Below are positions 42,739-46,368 of a stretch of 46,368 bases of DNA, in pieces (the stretch's first letter is position 1; every line of letters begins with the position of its first letter). A program made the translations under genes and the position numbers. Below the pieces are notes generated by a model, which saw only the letters and a program-made list of their open reading frames with translations, ran no database searches and had not been told where the DNA came from. This DNA comes from an uncultured Flavobacteriales bacterium (GTDB taxonomy: Bacteria > Bacteroidota > Bacteroidia > Flavobacteriales_D > CALLUQ01), in contig CALLUQ010000114.1 in the NCBI GenBank assembly GCA_938010565.1, positions 1 through 46,368 on the forward strand, in the 5' to 3' direction.

Positions 42739-43056
42739 ATGCCAAATAAGTTGCATATTAAAAAAGATGACCAGGTAGAAGTAATCGCCGGCGATAACAA
42801 AGGCCAGAGTGGCCGTGTGTTGTCTGTTGAACGTGATCGCTTCCGGGCCATTGTAGAAGGAGTAAATATGGTTTCCAGACATGTGAAGCCAAGCGCAGCC
42901 AACCCACAGGGTGGCATCGAAAAACGTGAGGCTCCTATCCATGTTTCAAACCTTATGATCATACACAACGGTGAACCCACTCGTATTGGTCGTAAAGAGA
43001 ACAAAGACGGCAAACGGGTACGTTATGCTAAAAAATCAGGGGAGGTAATTGACTGA
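42739..43056 (+). CDS. rplX: 50S ribosomal protein L24
   Basis: The protein is 105 aa, an early assembly protein with a KOW motif ([19 protein letters not shown]). The loop [20 protein letters not shown] is typical. Its stop overlaps the rplE start as TGATG, coupling L24 and L5. Confidence 0.98.
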   Translation: MPNKLHIKKDDQVEVIAGDNKGQSGRVLSVERDRFRAIVEGVNMVSRHVKPSAANPQGGIEKREAPIHVSNLMIIHNGEPTRIGRKENKDGKRVRYAKKSGEVID

Positions 43057-43604
43057 TGGAATATTCACCACGACTTCGGGATAAATACCGTTCGGAGATC
43101 AGAAATGCTCTGAAAGAAAAATTTGGGTACAAAAGCATTATGCAGGTACCGAAATTGGAAAAAATTTGCTTGAGCCAGGGAGTAGGTTCGGCTACCACGG
43201 ATAAAAAATTGGTGGATGCAGCAGTGAATGAAATGACCCTTATTGCAGGTCAGAAAGCCGTTGCAACCAAATCGAAGAAAGATGTCTCGAACTTCAAACT
43301 TCGCAAAGGAATGCCAATCGGATCTCGTGTTACCCTGCGCGGCGAACGGATGTACGAATTTCTGGACAGACTCATCTCTGTTTCCATCCCACGTACCCGC
43401 GATTTCCGTGGAGTGAAAGCCACAGGCTTTGACGGACGCGGTAATTTCACCATGGGAGTGAAAGAACAGATCATCTTTCACGAAATAGATATCGATAAGG
43501 TGAACAAAATTACCGGTATGGACATTACTTTTGTAACTTCGGCCAATACCAATGAAGAAGCAAAGGCTTTGTTGGAGGCTTTTGGCTTTCCGTTTAAAAA
43601 ATAA
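43056..43604 (+). CDS. rplE: 50S ribosomal protein L5
   Basis: The protein is 182 aa, binding 5S rRNA and contacting the P-site t[38 protein letters not shown] and [19 protein letters not shown] are the family segments. In E. coli the rplE start region is the S8 repressor site; here the 1-nt overlap with rplX leaves little room for it. rpsN follows after 15 nt. Confidence 0.98.
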   Translation: MEYSPRLRDKYRSEIRNALKEKFGYKSIMQVPKLEKICLSQGVGSATTDKKLVDAAVNEMTLIAGQKAVATKSKKDVSNFKLRKGMPIGSRVTLRGERMYEFLDRLISVSIPRTRDFRGVKATGFDGRGNFTMGVKEQIIFHEIDIDKVNKITGMDITFVTSANTNEEAKALLEAFGFPFKK

Positions 43605-43619
43605 AAGAAGAATATAATT

Positions 43620-43889
43620 ATGGCGAAAGAATCGATGAAAGCTAGGGAGCGAAAGCGTGAGCGCATGGTCGAAAGATATGCCGAAAAACGCGCTGCCCTG
43701 AAAGCTGCCGGCGATTGGGATGGCCTTCAGAAGATGCCGCGCAACTCTGCTGCCGTACGCAAACACAATCGTTGTCAGTTAACAGGACGCCCTCGTGGTT
43801 ACATGCGCCAGTTCGGAATTTCACGTGTTACTTTCCGTGAAATGGCTCTTGCAGGTAAAATTCCGGGTATTACAAAAGCAAGTTGGTAA
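43620..43889 (+). CDS. rpsN: 30S ribosomal protein S14, zinc-free form
   Basis: The protein is 89 aa, the long form without CxxC zinc pairs (C- type); one Cys remains, in [18 protein letters not shown]. It sits in the 30S head. The end of the gene is the left part of an inverted repeat whose right arm lies in the spacer before rpsH. A 74-nt gap, the longest in the cluster, follows. Confidence 0.98.
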   Translation: MAKESMKARERKRERMVERYAEKRAALKAAGDWDGLQKMPRNSAAVRKHNRCQLTGRPRGYMRQFGISRVTFREMALAGKIPGITKASW

Positions 43890-43910
43890 CAAACCGTACT
43901 TTTGTAATAC
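43867..43910. repeat. Perfect 12-bp inverted repeat around the rpsN stop
   Basis: GTATTACAAAAG (43867-43878) and CTTTTGTAATAC (43899-43910) are exact reverse complements with a 20-nt loop holding the rpsN stop codon. The right arm overlaps an exact -7 box, TACTTTTG (43897-43904). It could be an RNA hairpin controlling rpsH and downstream genes, or an internal promoter. Confidence 0.6.
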
Positions 43911-43963
43911 TGAAAATTTTACGAGTAGTAACGAAAAGTTAAACCATCGTAAAGCATTAAAAA

Positions 43964-44362
43964 ATGGTTACAGATCCAATTGCAGACTACCTGACACGCA
44001 TTCGCAATGCAAGTAAAGCGAGGCATAAAGTAGTCGAGATCCCGAGTTCCAATGTGAAACGGGAAATGACAAAAATCCTTAAGGAAAAAGGTTACATCCT
44101 AAACTATAAGTTTACGGAGGACAATAAACAAGGCATCATTAAGATTGCATTGAAATATGATCGCGGTACCAAAAAACCCGTGATCCGTAATATGAAACGC
44201 ATTTCCCGCCCGGGATTGCGTGCATATGCAAATGCAAGTAACCTTCCTCGTGTATTGAACGGGTTGGGCATTTCCATCCTTTCTACCTCGAAAGGTGTGA
44301 TGACAGAAAAAGAAGCTAAGAATTTAAATGTAGGTGGCGAGGTTCTTTGCCATATCTACTAG
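43964..44362 (+). CDS. rpsH: 30S ribosomal protein S8
   Basis: The protein is 132 aa, a primary binder of the 16S central domain and, in E. coli, the repressor of the spc operon. DPIADYLTRIRNASKARHK opens it and LSTSKGVMTEKEAKNLNVGG (in parts) closes it. It is preceded by the inverted repeat at 43867-43910. rplF follows after 14 nt. Confidence 0.98.
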   Translation: MVTDPIADYLTRIRNASKARHKVVEIPSSNVKREMTKILKEKGYILNYKFTEDNKQGIIKIALKYDRGTKKPVIRNMKRISRPGLRAYANASNLPRVLNGLGISILSTSKGVMTEKEAKNLNVGGEVLCHIY

Positions 44363-44365
44363 AAA

Positions 44366-44372
44366 GGAGTAT
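44366..44372 (+). promoter_or_regulatory. Shine-Dalgarno sequence of rplF
   Basis: AAAGGAG lies just before the ATG at 44377, the best SD-like site I noticed in the ribosomal cluster; most neighbours have only A-rich upstream sequence. It also argues for this start rather than the longer frame at 44347. Confidence 0.6.
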
Positions 44373-44376
44373 TGAT

Positions 44377-44931
44377 ATGTCACGTATAGGTAAAGCACCG
44401 GTCAATATTCCTGCAGGTGTTGAGTTGAAAGTTTCTCCGGATAATGTGGTTACCGTAAAAGGTCCAAAAGGCGAACTCACTCAGGAAATTGATCACACGA
44501 TTTCTCTTTCTGTTGAAGATGGTGTGGTAAAACTGGACCGCTCTGACGAAAGCAAAGCGTGTAAATCAAAACACGGTTTATACCGTTCTTTGATCCGTAA
44601 CATGGTGGTTGGATGTTCCGAAGGTTTTAAAACCCAGCAGGAGTTGGTAGGTGTAGGGTATCGCGCTAGCCATAAAGGACAATTGCTGGACCTTGCCCTG
44701 GGTTTCAGTCACCCCATCGTTTTCGAAATTCCGAAGGAAGTGACTGTAACCACCGAAACAAAAAAAGGAAAACCACCCGTGGTAACCCTCGAGTCACACG
44801 ACAAACAACTGATCGGACAGGTTGCTGCAAAAATCCGCTCATTTCGTCCCCCGGAGCCCTACAAAGGCAAAGGAGTCCGTTATGTTGGAGAACAAATTAG
44901 AAGAAAAGCTGGTAAATCAGCTACTAAGTAA
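44377..44931 (+). CDS. rplF: 50S ribosomal protein L6
   Basis: The protein is 184 aa, near the factor-binding site. MSRIGKAPVNIPAGVEL opens it, and the C-terminal RPPEPYKGKGVRYVGEQIRR is the conserved rRNA-binding end (in parts). ATG 44377 is chosen for the family start and the SD in front of it; an upstream in-frame ATG at 44347 overlaps rpsH and adds ten unrelated residues. rplR follows after 18 nt. Confidence 0.98.
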   Translation: MSRIGKAPVNIPAGVELKVSPDNVVTVKGPKGELTQEIDHTISLSVEDGVVKLDRSDESKACKSKHGLYRSLIRNMVVGCSEGFKTQQELVGVGYRASHKGQLLDLALGFSHPIVFEIPKEVTVTTETKKGKPPVVTLESHDKQLIGQVAAKIRSFRPPEPYKGKGVRYVGEQIRRKAGKSATK

Positions 44932-44949
44932 TCGTTAAAACGATAAGAA

Positions 44950-45300
44950 ATGGCACTTAGTAAGAATAATAGAAGATTACGCATCCGTCGGAGGATTCGG
45001 AAGAGATTGAGCGGTACGGAAAATCGCCCGCGTTTGTCGGTACACCGTAGCAATAAGCAGATTTATGCTCAGGTAGTGAACGACGCCGAAGGGAAAACGT
45101 TAGCTGCTGCATCTTCCATCGCTTTGGATATAAATGGCAAAACCAAAGTTGAAGCAGCTGCATTAGTAGGCCGGAACATTGCTGAAAAATGTTTGGAGGC
45201 CGGAATCAATGAAGTTGTTTTTGATCGTGGGGGGTACCTCTACCATGGTCGGGTTAAATCACTTGCCGAAGCAGCCCGCGAAGGCGGACTTAAATTCTAA
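44950..45300 (+). CDS. rplR: 50S ribosomal protein L18
   Basis: The protein is 116 aa, binding 5S r[23 protein letters not shown] and [20 protein letters not shown] are the family signature. rpsE follows after 6 nt. Confidence 0.98.
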   Translation: MALSKNNRRLRIRRRIRKRLSGTENRPRLSVHRSNKQIYAQVVNDAEGKTLAAASSIALDINGKTKVEAAALVGRNIAEKCLEAGINEVVFDRGGYLYHGRVKSLAEAAREGGLKF

Positions 45301-45306
45301 ATCATT

Positions 45307-45828
45307 ATGGCAAAGAAGATACAAGCTCAAAAAGTAAGGTCCGCTGAGATCGAACTCAAAGATAAGTTGGTCACCATTAACCGTGTTACGAAAGTAACCA
45401 AAGGTGGTCGTACATTCAGTTTCTCTGCTATTGTGGTGGTGGGTGATGAAAAAGGTGTGGTTGGGCATGGCCTCGGAAAGGCCAAGGAAGTGACCACAGC
45501 CATTACCAAAGCTGTTGACGACGCAAAGAAAAACCTCATTAAGGTTCCGATCATTCACGGTACAATTCCGCATCAACAGATTGGAAAGTACGGTGGAGCC
45601 CGCGTAATGCTCAAACCTGCTTCTCAAGGTACCGGTGTTATTGCTGGTGGTGCGATGCGTGCTGTGTTGGAAAGTGCCGGTATTACCGATGTTTTGGCCA
45701 AATCGCAAGGGTCATCAAACCCACACAATGTGGTGAAAGCCACCATTGAAGCACTGGCTGTCGTTCGGGATGCATATACGGTAGCCCGCACCCGCGGTGT
45801 GTCGCTTGATAGAGTGTTTAACGGATAA
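45307..45828 (+). CDS. rpsE: 30S ribosomal protein S5
   Basis: The protein is 173 aa, at the mRNA entry and decoding area. The spectinomycin loop region reads [20 protein letters not shown] with the usual residues. The C-terminal domain contains [20 protein letters not shown]. rpmD follows after 30 nt. Confidence 0.98.
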   Translation: MAKKIQAQKVRSAEIELKDKLVTINRVTKVTKGGRTFSFSAIVVVGDEKGVVGHGLGKAKEVTTAITKAVDDAKKNLIKVPIIHGTIPHQQIGKYGGARVMLKPASQGTGVIAGGAMRAVLESAGITDVLAKSQGSSNPHNVVKATIEALAVVRDAYTVARTRGVSLDRVFNG

Positions 45829-45858
45829 GCCGGCCGGACAGCCCCAAATACCTGATTT

Positions 45859-46038
45859 ATGACGAATATCAAGATCACAAAAGTAAAAAGCGCAATCAAC
45901 CGCACAAAGCGTCAGAAAGATACTTTGAAAGCATTGGGATTGCACAAAATAAATGCCTCTGTGGTACACGAAGCTACTCCTCAGATCATAGGAATGGTAA
46001 AAAAAGTGAACCACCTGGTAATAAGTGAAGACGTTTAA
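45859..46038 (+). CDS. rpmD: 50S ribosomal protein L30
   Basis: The protein is 59 aa, start ATG 45859, stop TAA 46036-46038. MTNIKITKVKSAINRTKRQK and the helix TLKALGLHKINASVVHE (in parts) identify L30. It sits between rpsE and rplO, its normal place in the spc operon, with gaps of 30 and 23 nt. Confidence 0.95.
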   Translation: MTNIKITKVKSAINRTKRQKDTLKALGLHKINASVVHEATPQIIGMVKKVNHLVISEDV

Positions 46039-46061
46039 TCATTTTTTAAGACCAAAATAAA

Positions 46062-46368
46062 ATGGATCTGAGTAATCTGACTCCGGCAGAAGGTTCTGTG
46101 AAACGTGGCCGTCGTGTTGGGCGTGGGCAGGGTTCGGGCCGTGGGGGAACATCTACCCGAGGCCACAAAGGACAAAAGTCGCGCTCCGGATATTCAAAAA
46201 AGATAGGCTTCGAAGGTGGCCAGATGCCGCTTCAACGCCGTGTCCCCAAATTTGGCTTTAAGAACATCAACCGCGTTGAATACCGCGGTATCAACTTGGA
46301 TATGATCCAGGCCTTGGCAGATCATAAACACCTTACGGATATCAACCATGAAGTATTGGTGAAAAATG
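46062..46368 (+). CDS. rplO: 50S ribosomal protein L15, 5' part
   Basis: The frame is open for 102 codons to the window end. [20 protein letters not shown], then the Gly-rich [20 protein letters not shown] and [16 protein letters not shown], are L15, a late 50S assembly protein. secY would be the next gene in the standard order but lies outside. Confidence 0.95.
   Translation, partial: MDLSNLTPAEGSVKRGRRVGRGQGSGRGGTSTRGHKGQKSRSGYSKKIGFEGGQMPLQRRVPKFGFKNINRVEYRGINLDMIQALADHKHLTDINHEVLVKN

Overview
The window comes from a member of the Bacteroidota, most likely near the Flavobacteriales. The evidence is: many TAnnTTTG-type -7 promoter boxes, typical of the phylum; several secreted proteins with type IX secretion (T9SS) C-terminal sorting domains; families largely confined to the phylum (DUF4290 next to murA, DUF3810, the LuxE-like acyl transferase, the long PurF); few Shine-Dalgarno sequences; and a DnaJ that keeps only zinc centre II, the form I recall from Flavobacteriia. 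The rank below phylum is inference.

Layout. 1-1436: 5' part of an acyl transferase and a divergent lipoprotein. 1457-3494: an arsenic operon read leftward (arsR, arsI-like dioxygenase, thioredoxin-type arsC, MIP channel), with a perfect inverted-repeat operator over the arsI promoter. 3.7-8.1 kb: an AT-richer accessory stretch. It holds the 3' half of a barnase-type RNase, a frameshifted barstar, a fragment of a T9SS sorting domain, an unidentified toxin-tip-like fragment whose end overlaps an intact immunity-like gene, a secreted beta-helix protein and a broken transposase. This looks like a graveyard of polymorphic-toxin tip/immunity cassettes.

8.1-34 kb is ordinary chromosome: polysaccharide deacetylase, tRNA-Gln(TTG) with promoter and terminator, tadA, a DUF1801 gene facing a bacilliredoxin gene, plsC-gatC, an unknown 189-aa protein, purF, a large T9SS BNR-repeat protein, a DUF3810 metalloprotease-like membrane protein, an unknown 514-aa helical protein, a sigma-54-type response regulator without a DNA-binding domain, a Ppx/GppA phosphatase, a NatAB-like ABC exporter, grpE-dnaJ, a TlpA-like thioredoxin, DUF4290-murA and a UvrD/PcrA helicase.

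34.1 kb to the end is one continuous rightward str-S10-spc ribosomal cluster: rpsL, rpsG, fusA, rpsJ, rplC, rplD, rplW, rplB, rpsS, rplV, rpsC, rplP, rpmC, rpsQ, rplN, rplX, rplE, rpsN, rpsH, rplF, rplR, rpsE, rpmD and the start of rplO. There is no tuf after fusA. One strong TAnnTTTG promoter precedes rpsL. The largest gap inside the cluster (rpsN-rpsH) carries a perfect 12-bp inverted repeat.

A recurring feature is -7 boxes only 3-5 nt upstream of start codons (the 942 lipoprotein, arsR, plsC with GTG, the helicase), which predicts leaderless mRNAs. All functional calls rest on reading motifs by eye; no database search was run.
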